From NCBI RefSeq assembly GCF_036373705.1, contig NC_089851.1, positions 60,175,350 to 60,239,349 on the forward strand: a stretch of DNA of 64,000 bases, given 5' to 3'. Positions 20,989-31,027 of this stretch are shown here, in pieces; the first letter of the stretch is position 1, and each line of letters opens with the position of its first letter. Made by a program: the position numbers and the translations under genes. Below the pieces are notes generated by a model, which was given only the letters and a program-made list of their open reading frames with translations, was not told the origin of the DNA and did no database searches. This stretch comes from Amia ocellicauda. Taxonomy: Eukaryota; Chordata; Actinopteri; Amiiformes; Amiidae.

Positions 20989-21060
20989 CTGCCCTCAACT
21001 TTTAGAACTGGAAAAAGACGTGGCGGAAGATATGGGGGCTGCAAGGGCAGCTCCTCATTA
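20989..21060. repeat. 72-bp direct repeat, right copy
   Basis: Second copy of the sequence at 20487. It runs directly into the tRNA-Asp-like sequence at 21052. Confidence 0.8.
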
Positions 21061-21123
21061 GAATAGCGTTGAGTATCCCTGCCTGTCATGCGGGAGACTG
21101 GGGTTTGATTTCCCGATAGCAGG
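21052..21123 (+). pseudogene. tRNA-Asp(GTC)-like pseudogene
   Basis: The body TCCTCATTAGAATAGCGTTG, anticodon loop CTGTCAT (GTC) and T arm TGGGGTTTGATTTCCCG match vertebrate tRNA-Asp. The 3' acceptor half is replaced by ATAGCAG and no longer pairs with the 5' half. Confidence 0.75.
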
Positions 21124-21394
21124 CTCCTTCTCTGGTTTTGCTTCCCCCACCTAGGGGGGGAAGCCTACACAAAGGACTTGGGAACAAGAAAGAAATGTCA
21201 CCCCAATGACCAGAGAAAGGAGGAAGAGCAAGAGCAACACAATAATTCCAATAGATTCCAATCTCTATATGTAGATTTATATATTATAAAGTCATAGAGC
21301 GAGAGAGAGAGATTGCAAAAAAATGTGTGAGAGAAACAGATTTTACGAATGGGGGCCAACAAGCCATAGGGGGGCTGGCACTATTCTTTGGCGT

Positions 21395-21455
21395 CATAGT
21401 CAGCAGGATTCAAACCTGCACGGGGAGACTTCAATGGATAACTAGTCCATAGCGG
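21395..21455 (-). pseudogene. tRNA-Ser-like 3' portion
   Basis: On the minus strand ATGGA-CTAGTTA-TCCAT forms an anticodon stem-loop (anticodon AGT in place of Ser AGA). It is followed by a variable arm and GCAGGTTTGAATCCTGC, then TGACTATG, as in tRNA-Ser. The 5' half is not recognisable. Confidence 0.65.
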
Positions 21456-21656
21456 GGGATGTGGAGAAGCAGGTGTATCCCGATGAGGAAGGGACAGGGA
21501 GCAGATCGCTTTACAGATCAAGAAGGATATAGGATTAAAAGCGTCTGCTAAACCTACTTAAAATGATGGACGGGGGTGCTTGACTTATTTTTTTCTGCTG
21601 TCTGTTTTCTTTGTGTGTGTTACTCACTCTACTTCTATAATGGACACAATTAAAGT

Positions 21657-24130
21657 ATGAATGGATGCGTTAAAGAGAGCGGCTGTGTTTTAGTATGTCA
21701 AGCAGAAATGCCTGTCCGTGATCTTTTTAGATGCAGATGCACACAGAGCACGCTAGAGGGGGAGTGGGTCAGGAATTGGAAAGGCGAGATTTGTTTTAGT
21801 CATGGGTCAAGACAGAGTGCAGGAGTTACAGTTTTATTTTCAGGGCATTTTAGATTAGTTTCTGTTTTAATGACTGAGGTGGTGGAAGGACGCCTGCTTG
21901 TTGTCAAGGCAGTAGTTGAGAGACGATTGTTTGTTTTTATAAATGTATATGCACCAACAAATGGCAGGGAGAGAGCGGGGGGTTTAAAACAGCTTGACAA
22001 TGACAATTATTGATTTTAATTGCACCCTGCATGACAAACTTGACAGGAACCACACTGAGCCGCACTCCCAGTCTGCCAGGGAGATGAGGGGGCTGCAGGA
22101 GAGGCATGACCTGCAGGATGTGTGGAGGAGTTTGTATGGGGCAGAAAGGCAGTATAGCTGGTCGGAGGTGCGGGAGGACACTCTCTCCCTATCCAGGCTT
22201 GATCAGATTTACACTGTACTCCAGTGAGGTGGATGAGCCTCAGACCAACATGCAGCATCTCCTTGGAGACCTGCCGCAGGTGCCGGAGGAGAAGCAGGCT
22301 GGGCTGGAGGGGGAGCTCACCCTGCAGGAGCTTACTGCTGCTCTTCATGGGTTGAGTACAAGGAAGGCCCAGGGCATTGATGGCCTGCCAGTTGAGTTTT
22401 ATAGCACCTTCTGGGGTCTGCTGGGGACTGACCTGCTGGCAGTGATGCAGGAGAGCATCCAGCAAGGGGCGCTGCAAGTGAGCTGCAGGCGTGCCCTCGT
22501 GGCACTGTTGCCCAAGAAGGATGACCTGTGCTAGAACTGAAGCTCCTCTCCAGAGTGATGGCCTGATCCATCTGATCCACCCTGACCAGTCCTAGTGTGT
22601 GCCTGGTAGGTCCATACAGGACAACATCCTGTTCATTAGGCACATCATGGAGGTCTCCAGGCTGTTGGGGTTAAAGACTGGTCTCATTGCGCTGGACCAG
22701 GAAAAGGCTTTTGACCGGGTTAAGCACCAGTACCTGTGGCGGATGATGGAGGCTTTTGGGTTCAGCCCTGTTTTCATAGCCATGACCAGGGTGCTCTATG
22801 GTGACACTCAAAACATACTGAAAATCAATGTTGGCTTGAGCGCCCCCTTCAGGGTGTACAGGAGAATCTGGCAGGGCTGCCCCATGTTGGGATGCTCCAC
22901 TCCATGGCCATTGAGCCCTTGCTGCAGGAGCTGCACAGAGTGGTGGGGGGGCTTTATGTCCCTCGCTGCCCGACACCCTTCCGCTTCTCTGCCTACGCTG
23001 ATGATGTGGTGGTGCTGGTGGGGTGCGAGGGGGATGTGGACAGAATCAGCACCTCGCTCTGGGACTTAAACCAAAGTGAACTGGTCCAAGAGCACGGGGT
23101 TGCTGCTGGGGGAGTTGGGGGGGCAGGGAGGCCTGCAACTCCCTGGAGGATTACAGTGGTGCAGAGGTGGTCTCAAGTACTTGGGGGTGCACCTGGGGGA
23201 TCAGGCCATGGAGCAGAGGAACTGGGAGGGGATGCCGGAGGGGCTGCGGGGGAGGCTCGGGCGATGGCGCTGGCTGCTCCCTCAGCGGTCTTCTTCTGGA
23301 CTGGTCTGCACTGGCTGAGAAAGGGGCTACTATACCTGCCCCGTGAGGAGGGGGGGCAAGGGCTGGTGGACGTGGAGTGCAGGATGGCTGCTTTCCATCT
23401 GCAGTTCCTGCAGAAGCTGGTCTACGGGCCGAGCCTCCTGTCCTGGAGGCTGCTTACGTGGACCTTGCTCCGTCATGTGGGGACGCTGCAGGTGGACAGT
23501 GCAATGTCCCTGATGGACATTAGCAGGCTGGCAGCAGGCAACCTTCCTGGGTTCTACCGCAGTGTGTTGAGGGCCTGGCAGCTGCTCACAGCCTGACATG
23601 TGTACAGCTCCCTCATCCTGCACTGGCTGCTCCAGATGCCCATCATCTGGACCGGGGTGTTCCAGCTGCATGATCTGCTGGCTGGAGGATTGTGGACAGC
23701 CTGGAAGGGAAAATGGGTGTGCGCTCCCTGCGCTGGACAGGTATTCTGCTCGGCCGAGGCCGGTGCCACCCTGCCTTCTGAAGGGAAACTGCTGCTGAGG
23801 GAGTGTTTCCTCCAGCTCCAGACCCCAGAGCCCCTGTTCAAATTCCCCAATTTGCTGGTTTCCCCCTTCCCTAAGGGTATGATGGAGGCCTATCAGGGAC
23901 CCTGTTGAGGAGGGGTCCGCAGGAGTTGTCCCTGGATGGGGCCTGTATGAAGGCCCGGCACCAAACGCAGCTCTTGCCGCTAACTGACATGCCCTGGAGG
24001 GACAGGCTGGGGGGGAGCCAGTATGGCACAGTGTGTATCAGCCACGGCTGAAAAGAGAGCTTGGGATCTGCAGTGGAGAGTGCTCCACGTTATCATTGCC
24101 ATCAAGTACTTCCTGTTGCTAATTAACGTT
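21657..24130 (+). pseudogene. Tx1-type LINE ORF2 (endonuclease and reverse transcriptase), broken
   Basis: A run of frames on the plus strand. The endonuclease part (21657-22013) contains WVRNWKGEICFSHGSRQSAG and LFVFINVYAPTNGRER. The RT follows with STRKAQGIDGLPVEFYSTFW and ALVALLPKKDDL (22106-22534), LIALDQEKAFDRVKHQYLWR (22599 onward) and FRFSAYADDVVVLVGCEGD with the catalytic YADD (about 22980). Thumb/C-terminal sequence (LPREEGGQGLVDVECRMAAF, from about 23330) extends to ~24,130. Frame changes and an internal gap after the endonuclease make it inactive. It is opposite in orientation to the ORF1 at 18,600-19,880, so these are separate insertions or an inverted element. Confidence 0.85.
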
Positions 24131-24134
24131 GCAC

Positions 24135-24470
24135 AGTGTGACATCAGTTTGCACACCTTTCTCTTTCTTGTTCTCAAGTCCTTTGTGTAGGCTTCCCCCA
24201 CCACTCCCCGGTCAATCCCCGGTCTCCCGCAAGGCAGGTAGACATACTCACCACTATACTAATAAGGAGCTGCCCCTGGTGCCCCTGCTGCCCCCACATC
24301 TTCCGCCACGTCCTTTTACGGTTCTAAATTTGTCAGAGCAAGGTGAGGGCAGCATCCCTGCCTCACCTGCCTACTTTATTCCACCTTGTGAGTGTCCTTC
24401 GGTCAGCTCAGGCTCCGGAAGGCAATCCTGGACCACTATTCGCATTCCTAGTACCCTGCCGAGTGGTCAG
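24135..24470. repeat. Inverted counterpart of 20395-21230
   Basis: Read on the minus strand, this segment gives the same order of landmarks as 20395-20560 plus 21000-21230: the GGAAGATGTGGGGGC-type sequence, then tRNA-Asp-like sequence, then GGGGAAGCCTACACAAAGGA. Lacking the 430-bp insert, it looks like the simpler ancestral arrangement. The pair brackets the plus-strand Tx1-type LINE. Confidence 0.7.
24197..24268 (-). pseudogene. tRNA-Asp-derived pseudogene with GCC-like anticodon
   Basis: On the minus strand TCCTTATTAGTATAGTGGTG is a good tRNA-Asp 5' half. The anticodon loop reads CTGCCTT, giving GCC (Gly) where Asp has GTC. The T arm is damaged. Confidence 0.65.
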
Positions 24471-24541
24471 GATGTCCGAGCAGTCTAAGAGGCTGCGTTC
24501 ATGTTGCAGTCTCCTCTGGAGTTCAAGTCCCACTTCTGACA
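24466..24541 (+). pseudogene. tRNA-Leu-derived pseudogene with CAT anticodon
   Basis: GTCAGGATGTCCGAGCAGTC and the 3' end CCCACTTCTGACA match tRNA-Leu. The anticodon loop reads TTCATGT (CAT). About 7 nt of variable/T-arm sequence are missing, so the T stem cannot form. Confidence 0.7.
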
Positions 24542-24596
24542 TATCCAGTGTTCCTTTTTCCCTTCTTCAAACGTGTCAGCAGGAACACCTTTGTCT

Positions 24597-24649
24597 GTCT
24601 CTGTGGTGTAATTGATTAGCTGTTGACCTTTAGAATCCACCCAGGGAGG
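24597..24649 (+). pseudogene. tRNA-Asn remnant, internally deleted
   Basis: GTCTCTGTGGTGTAATTGAT followed by AATCCACCCAGGGAG keeps both ends of a tRNA-Asn but lacks the anticodon arm. It is the upstream member of the first Asn-Thr module; the second is at 26812-27123. Confidence 0.7.
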
Positions 24650-24824
24650 GCCCCCTTTTCCCCCCACCCCCTGTTATTATTTCTACTTCGGGTGGTCAGC
24701 TTGCCAGACTGCGGCTTTCCTTCAGCCACAGTAACCTTATGCTGCTTGCTGCGGACGGCCATCTTGCTAAAGTCTAAGGAGGTTTTAGAAGCTTCCTTTA
24801 CATTGCCTAGATCAACATAAACCA

Positions 24825-24898
24825 AGGCACTTCTGGGATTCAGACCCAGAGTTTCCTGTTTACAATATAGGTGCTTCGACCAACTAAGCCACAGTGCC
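24825..24898 (-). pseudogene. tRNA-Thr pseudogene (module 1)
   Basis: GGCACTGTGGCTTAGTTGGT at the 5' end and a Thr-type T arm. The anticodon arm CCTAT-ATTGTAA-ACAGG has lost pairing and has A at position 32. The box B sequence is changed to GGGTCTGAATCC. Confidence 0.75.
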
Positions 24899-25336
24899 AG
24901 TACTCCCGTGTTCCCCAGTGCCTACACTCAAGGGTAAGGAGCAAAACAAAACAAAACAAAACAAAGTGTGGATCCAGGCTGCAACAAATCCACACCCGAC
25001 GCTGAGGTGCCGTGGAAATCATGGAAGTGTTGATTATAACATGTCCATTATGGTCAAGACTTCCAAAGTGGGCGAAAGATTAATTTAACAGTCTTTTGTG
25101 CAATGAATCCACGGTTGAAGTATTCCCCCACCATGCCGTCTCATTTCTCCTGTTCCTCTTCCCTTTCTCCTTTTATATCCGTTCCATAAATTAGGTCATC
25201 TGTAGTTCACCACATCCTCACCTGGAACCATATATGCACAACAGCACCAGCAGGGGATAGTGGTCACCACAATACACACTCAAAACACAACAAATAGAAA
25301 GCACAAGCTTCACAAGGTGCACATAAAGCCCACCTA
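24899..25336. other. Spacer with short (CAAAA)n and no gene
   Basis: An AAAACAAAACAAAACAAAAC run at ~24945-24965, then unique-looking sequence to the next Thr-derived copy. The segment 25290-25336 resembles 27540-27578, just left of the satellite. Confidence 0.5.
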
Positions 25337-25410
25337 AAGCACTGCTGGGATTCAAACCCAGGATCTCCTGTTTGCTAAACATGCACTTTAACCAACTAAG
25401 CCAAGATGCT
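25337..25410 (-). pseudogene. tRNA-Thr-derived pseudogene with AGC anticodon
   Basis: Thr-type D and T arms. The anticodon loop is TTAGCAA, giving AGC (Ala) instead of AGT. The anticodon stem has one mismatch and the acceptor two. Confidence 0.7.
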
Positions 25411-25415
25411 GCCAA

Positions 25416-25480
25416 TAGTAGCAGAATAGCAGATCACGGACCACTGTCAATCAGATGCTTGCCTTGCCGTCCATCCATCC

Positions 25481-25542
<62 letters not shown>

Positions 25543-26709
25543 GACTCTCGATATCTAACTCTCGCTTGCTAGTTAGCTAGCTATGACTCTACACTCAGGC
25601 ATAAGGAACAAAACAAAACAAAACAAAACAAAACAAAACAAGATCTGGATGCAGGCTGCAACAAAGGAAGCACACAGAGGTGTAAACGTAAGGTTGACGG
25701 CACCAAAACTGCAGCTGCTGCTGCCGATAGTAGCATAACAGCAGATCACGGACCACTGTCAATCAGATGCTTGCCTTGCCGTCCATCCTTCCATCCATCT
25801 ATCTATCTATCTATGACTCTCGATATCTAACTCTCTTGCTTGCTATCGCTCCCCCAATGGTCAGTAGCATAGTAGCATGACATCAGATCCTGGACCACTG
25901 TCAATCAGATGCTTGCCTTGCCGTCCATCCATCCATCTATCTATCTATCTATGACTCTCGATATCTAACTCTCTTGCTTGCTATCGCTCCCCCAATGGTC
26001 AGTAGCATAGTAGCATAACAGCAGATCACGGACCACTGTCAATCAGATGCATGCTTGATTTGCCGTCCATCCATCCATCTATCTATCTATCTATCTATGA
26101 CTCTCGATATCTAACTCTTTTGCTGGCTATCGCTCCCCCAATGGTCAGTAGCATAGTAGCATAACAGCAGATCACGGACCACTGTCAATCAGATGCTTGC
26201 CTTGCCGTCCATCCATCTATTTATCTAGCTAGCTATCTATCTATGACTCTCGATATCTAACTCTCTTGCTTGCTATCGCTCCCCCAATGGTCAGTAGCAT
26301 AGTAGCATAACAGCAGATCACGGACCACTGTCAATCAGATGCTTGCCTTGCCGTCCATCCTTCCATCCATCTATCTATCTATCTATGACTCTCGATATCT
26401 AACTCTTTTGCTTGCTATCGCTCCCCCAATGGTCAGTAGCATAGTAGCATGACATCAGATCATGGACCACTGTCAATCAGATGCTTGCCTTGCCGTCCAT
26501 CCATCCATCTATCTATCTATCTATGACTCTCGATATCTAACTCTCTTGCTTGCTATCGCTCCCCCAATGGTCAGTAGCATAGTAGCATAACAGCAGATCA
26601 CGGACCACTGTCAATCAGATGCTTGCCTTGCCGTCCATCCATCCATCCATCTATCTATCTATGACTCTCGATATCTAACTCTCTTGCTTGCTATCGCTCC
26701 CCCAATGGT
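25416..26709. repeat. ~140-bp tandem array with TATC core
   Basis: Units of the form 'gtagcataacagcagatcac', 'ggaccactgtcaatcagatg', a (CCAT/CTAT)n run, 'gactctcgatatctaactct' and 'tgctatcgctcccccaatgg' recur near 25730, 25868, 26007, 26155, 26299, 26442 and 26582. A separated first copy lies at 25416. Copy length varies with the number of TATC repeats. Confidence 0.9.
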
Positions 26710-26811
26710 CACGTATGTTGCATTCAACGACAAAGAAAATCGTGTGCTGGAAATGATTTCTGGCAACTGTGAAGGAACTGCACGACTGCAGCAACCGCAA
26801 CACCTCCGTCT

Positions 26812-26885
26812 GTCTCTGTGGCGCAATCGGTCAGCGCTTTCGGCTGTTAACTGTAAGGATGGTGGTTCGAATCCACCGAGGGAAG
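26812..26885 (+). pseudogene. tRNA-Asn(GTT)-like pseudogene (module 2)
   Basis: GTCTCTGTGGCGCAATCGGT, loop CTGTTAA (GTT) and T arm GGTGGTTCGAATCCACC are typical of tRNA-Asn. The anticodon stem has a T-T opposition, and the acceptor is mismatched at 1-72 and 7-66. Box A and box B look good, so it could still be transcribed. Confidence 0.75.
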
Positions 26886-27049
26886 GCCCACTTTTCCCCC
26901 CGCCCCTTGTTATTGTTTCTACTTCTGGCGGTCAGCTTGCCAGACTGCGGCTACAGTAACCTTAAGCTGCTTGCTGCGGACGGCCATCTTGCAAAAGTGC
27001 ATGGAGCGTTTAGAAACTTCCTTTCCATTGTCTAGGCCAACATAAACCA

Positions 27050-27123
27050 AGGCACTGCTGGGAGTCGAACCCAGGGTTTCCTGTTTACAAGACAGGTGCT
27101 TTGACCAACTAAGCCACGGTGCC
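27050..27123 (-). tRNA. tRNA-Thr(TGT), nearly intact
   Basis: A 74-nt tRNA on the minus strand: acceptor GGCACCG/CAGTGCC with one C-A opposition at 6-67, D stem GCTT/AAGC, anticodon arm CCTGT-CTTGTAA-ACAGG, T arm CTGGG-TTCGACT-CCCAG and discriminator T. All stems except the one acceptor pair are perfect, and box B GGTTCGACTCC is consensus. No TTTT is seen shortly downstream. It would decode ACA threonine codons. Best-preserved gene in the left tRNA zone. Confidence 0.82.
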
Positions 27124-27159
27124 AGGACTCTCCCATTCCCCAGTGCCTACACTCAGGCG

Positions 27160-27281
27160 TAAGGAACAAACCAAAACAAACCAAAACAAACCAAACCAAA
27201 ACAAAACAAAACAAAACAAAACAAAACAAAACAAAACAAAACAAAACAAAACAAAACAAAACAAAACAAAACAAAACAAAA
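27160..27281. repeat. (CAAAA)n pentanucleotide tract
   Basis: A ~120-bp run of AAAACAAAAC, with CAAAC variants at its left end. Shorter forms of the same tract follow the other Thr-type copies at ~24945 and ~25609. The Phe/Cys/Val/Leu-rich reading frames across it are repeat translations. Confidence 0.95.
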
Positions 27282-27578
27282 TCTGGATGCAGGCTGCAAC
27301 AAAGGAAGCACACAGAGGTGAAAACGTAAGGTTGACGGGAGCAACAAGCTCCCTGTTGCGACAGTCCAGGTGCGGCAATGAGAATTGGACATTGGCCGTT
27401 AGGTGCGCGTAGCACGTGTCCTTTGGGTTCTGGTTCTTCTTTACAAACCGGCGTCTGTCCAGTTGGCTTTCCGGATCATTACGTCCTCTGATGGCTTTAC
27501 GATAAGCCTATCTTGCTAAAAGTGATGGTCGACGAAGCGGAAGCGCAAGCTTCGCAAGGGGCACACAAAGCCCGCCTA
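27282..27578. other. Unique-looking spacer before the satellite
   Basis: No gene is supported. The 27540-27578 part resembles 25290-25336 ('cgcaagcttcgcaaggggca' against 'cacaagcttcacaaggtgca'). Confidence 0.5.
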
Positions 27579-27596
27579 AGGCACCACTGGGATTTG
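27579..27596 (-). pseudogene. tRNA-Thr 3' fragment at the satellite border
   Basis: On the minus strand the sequence gives AATCCCAG then TGGTGCC and T, the 3' half of a Thr-type T arm and acceptor. It is cut at ~27597, where the first satellite unit begins. Confidence 0.65.
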
Positions 27597-28145
27597 AGCA
27601 CTGAGAGCATGGTTCAGCAGGACCCGCAAACAACTGAAAAGAATGTCTCTCCTTTGGTGCAGCTCAAGTGTACAGGTTCAACAAAGGTCTCCATAACAAG
27701 CCGGCAAACCACATTTCGTGCTCCTATTCCTCCTCAACAACAACAACGAACTTGTAAAATACACATTTTCTTTAAAGAAAACAAAACACACAGATGACAG
27801 TCTGATTTCCCATCAGCTATACAGGCAACAGTATCTGAGGTCGATAGCTGAAAAGAATGCCTCTCCTTTGGTGCAGCTCAGGTGTACAGGTTCAACAAAG
27901 GTCTCCATAACAAGCCGGCAAACCACATTTCGTGCTCCTCCTCCTCCTCAACAACAACAACGAACTTGTAAAATACACATTTTCTATAAAGAAAACAAAA
28001 CACACAGATGACAGTCTGATTTCCCATCAGCTACACAGCCAACAGTATGTGAGGTCGAAAGACCTCCCTGGTGCAGAGGAGCCCAGAAGCCAGCCTTCAA
28101 GAGCAAATGAACGAACACTTCGGTGACTGCAAAGTGGGGCCAAGT

Positions 28146-28217
28146 GGGCTCATCCTGGAGTTGAACTCAGGGCCTCTCACAGCCTCAGCAAGAACCATAC
28201 CCCTAGACCAACGAGCC
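28146..28217 (-). tRNA. tRNA-Pro-like, AGG, degenerate
   Basis: First gene of the array and the most altered AGG copy: an A in the 3' acceptor strand, position 37 changed to C, and a change in the D-arm region. Likely a pseudogene. Confidence 0.6.
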
Positions 28218-28725
28218 AAGTTAACGGACAGTGTTGCAGTTTCTGCTGGGCAAGCGCGTAACTGATTGGGGCAGACCGGGAGACCTACGCTCACTGACTG
28301 ATAGCATGGACTGTAGCGCTGACGAGTCTTTCCAGAACGGTAACCGTATCCCCAGTGAGACAGCACTGAGAGCATGGTTCAGCAGGCCCGCAAACAACTG
28401 AAAAGAATGCCTCTCCTTTGGTGCAGCTCAGGAGTACACGTTCAGCAAAGGTCTCCATAACAAGCCGGCAAACCACATTTCGTCCTCCTCCTCCTCAACA
28501 ACACACTACATGTCCTCCTCATCCTCAACAACAACAACAACGAACTTGTAAAATACACATTTTCTTTAAAGAAAACAAAACACACAGATGACAGTCTGAT
28601 TTCCCATCACCTACACAGGCAACAGTATCTGAGGTCGATAGCCTTCCCTTGTGCAGAGGAGCCCAGAAGCCAGCCTTCAAGAGCAAACGAACGAACACTT
28701 CGGTGACTGCAAAGTGGGGCCAAGT

Positions 28726-28797
28726 GGGCTCGTCCTGGAGTTGAACCCAGGGCCTCTCACACCCTCAGCAAGAATCATACCCCTAGACCAACGAGCC
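28726..28797 (-). tRNA. tRNA-Pro-like, AGG with G33 (class description)
   Basis: Consensus AGG-class copy. Acceptor GGCTCGT/ACGAGCC and box A (TGGTCTAGGGG) are intact. The anticodon arm is CTTGC-TGAGGGT-GTGAG, so the anticodon is AGG but position 33, nearly always T in tRNA genes, is G. Stem pairs 29-41 and 30-40 are G-U. In the T stem CTGGG/CCAGG, position 51-63 is a G-A opposition unless the helix slips by one, which gives a perfect CCTGG/CCAGG stem with an 8-nt loop. Box B GGTTCAACTCC is kept. It could be transcribed, but normal decoding is doubtful. Confidence 0.7.
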
Positions 28798-29275
28798 AAA
28801 TTAACGCACAGTGTCACAGTTTCTGCTGGGCAAGTGCGTAACTGCTTGGGGCAGACCGGGAGACCTACGCTCACTGACTGATAGCATGGACTGTAGCGCT
28901 GACGTGTCTTTCCAGAATGGTAACGCCATCCCCAGTGAGTTAGCACTGAGAGCATGGTTCAGCAGGCCCGCAAACAACTGAAAAGAATGCCTCTCCTTTG
29001 GTGCAGCTCAGGTGTACAGGTTCAACAAAGGTCTCCATAACAAGCCGGCAAACCACATTTCGTGCTCCTCCTCCTCCTCAACAACAACAACGAACTTGTA
29101 AAATACACATTTTCTTTAAAGAAAACAAAACACACAGATGACAGTCTGATTTCCCATCAGCTACACAGCCAAAAGTATCTGAGGTCGAAAGACGTCCCTG
29201 GTGCAGAGGAGCCCAGAAGCCAACCATCGAGAGAGAACAAACGAACACTTCTATGACTGCAAAGTTGGGCCAAGT

Positions 29276-29347
29276 GGGCTCGTCCTGGAGTTGAAGCCGG
29301 GACCTCTCGCACCCAAAGTGAGAATCATACCCCTAGACCAACGAGCC
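29276..29347 (-). tRNA. tRNA-Pro(TGG), damaged
   Basis: Loop TTTGGGT (TGG). A30-C40 opposition in the anticodon stem, and the T stem is altered next to the loop. Confidence 0.65.
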
Positions 29348-29861
29348 AAGTTATCTGACAGTGTTGCAGTTTCTGCTGGGCAAGCGCGTAACTGCTTGGG
29401 GCAGACCGGGAGACCTACGGTCACTGACTGATAGCATGGACTGTAGCGCTGAAGTGTCGTTCCAAAACGGTAACCGTATCCCCAGTGAGACAGCACTGAG
29501 AGCATGGTTCAGCAGGCCTGCAAACAACTGAAAAGAATGCCTCTCCTTTAGTGCAGCTCAGGAGTGCACGTTCAGCAAATGTCTCCATAACAAGCCGGCA
29601 AACCACATTTCGTCCTCCTCCTCCTCAACAACACACTACATGTCCTCCTCCTCCTCAACAACAACAACAACAACAACAAACTTGTAAAATACACATTTTC
29701 TTTAAAGAAAACAAAACACACAGATGACAGTCTGATTTCCCATCACCTACACAGGCAAAAGTATCTGAGGTCGATAGTCCTCCCTTGTGCAGAGTAGCCC
29801 AGAAGCCAGCCTTCAAGAGCAAACGAACGAACACTTCGGTGACTGCAAAGTAAGGCCAAGT

Positions 29862-29933
29862 GGGCTCGTCCTGGAGTTGAACCCAGGGCCTCTCACACCC
29901 TCAGCAAGAATCATACCCCTAGACCAACGAGCC
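29862..29933 (-). tRNA. tRNA-Pro-like, AGG with G33
   Basis: Class-consensus gene. Its whole unit is duplicated almost exactly in the next one (586 bp period). Confidence 0.7.
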
Positions 29934-30447
29934 AAGTTAACAGACAGTGTCACAGTTTCTGCTGGGCCAGTGTGTAACTGCTTGGGGCAGACCGGGAGAC
30001 CTACGCTCACTGACTGATAGCATGGACTGTAGCGCTGAAGTGTCGTTCCAAAACGGTAACCGTATCCCCAGTGAGACAGCACTGAGAGCATGGTTCAGCA
30101 GGCCTGCAAACAACTGAAAAGAATGCCTCTCCTTTAGTGCAGCTCAGGAGTGCACGTTCAGCAAAGGTCTCCATAACAAGCCGGCAAACCACATTTCGTC
30201 CTCCTCCTCCTCAACAACACACTACATGTCCTCCTCCTCCTCAACAACAACAACAACAACAACAAACTTGTAAAATACACATTTTCTTTAAAGAAAACAA
30301 AACACACAGATGACAGTCTGATTTCCCATCACCTACACAGGCAAAAGTATCTGAGGTCGATAGTCCTCCCTTGTGCAGAGTAGCCCAGAAGCCAGCCTTC
30401 AAGAGCAAACGAACGAACACTTCGGTGACTGCAAAGTAAGGCCAAGT

Positions 30448-30519
30448 GGGCTCGTCCTGGAGTTGAACCCAGGGCCTCTCACACCCTCAGCAAGAATCAT
30501 ACCCCTAGACCAACGAGCC
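30448..30519 (-). tRNA. tRNA-Pro-like, AGG with G33
   Basis: Identical to the preceding gene at 29862. Confidence 0.7.
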
Positions 30520-31027
30520 AAGTTAACAGACAGTGTCACAGTTTCTGCTGGGCCAGTGTGTAACTGCTTGGGGCAGACCGGGAGACCTACGCTCACTGAC
30601 TGATAGCATGGACTGTAGCGCTGACGTGTCTTTCCAGAATGGTAACGCCATCCCCAGTGAGATAGCACTGAGAGCATGGTTCAGCAGGCCCGCAAACAAC
30701 TGAAAAGAATGCCTCTCCTTTGGTGCAGCTCAGGTGTACAGGTTCAACAAAGGTCTCCATAACAAGCCGGCAAACCACATTTCGTCCTCCTCCTCCTCAA
30801 CAACACACTACATGTCCTCCTCCTCCTCAACAACAACAACAACGAACTTGTAAAATACACATTTTCTTTAAAGAAAACAAAACACACAGATGACAGTCTG
30901 ATTTCCCATCACCTACACAGGCAACAGTATCTGAGGTGGATAGCCCTCCCTTGTGCAGAGGAGCCCAGAAGCCAGCCTTCAAGAGCAAACGAACAAACAC
31001 TTCAGTGACTGCAAAGTGGGGCCAAGT

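Noticed and set aside
22332-23671. Minus-strand frames of ~100 codons across the Tx1-type LINE
   Set aside because: Antisense shadows of the GC-rich ORF2, whose RT motifs lie on the plus strand.
27109-27415. Phe/Cys/Val/Leu-rich reading frames near 27.1-27.4 kb as a membrane protein
   Set aside because: They are translations of the CAAAA/TTTTG run.
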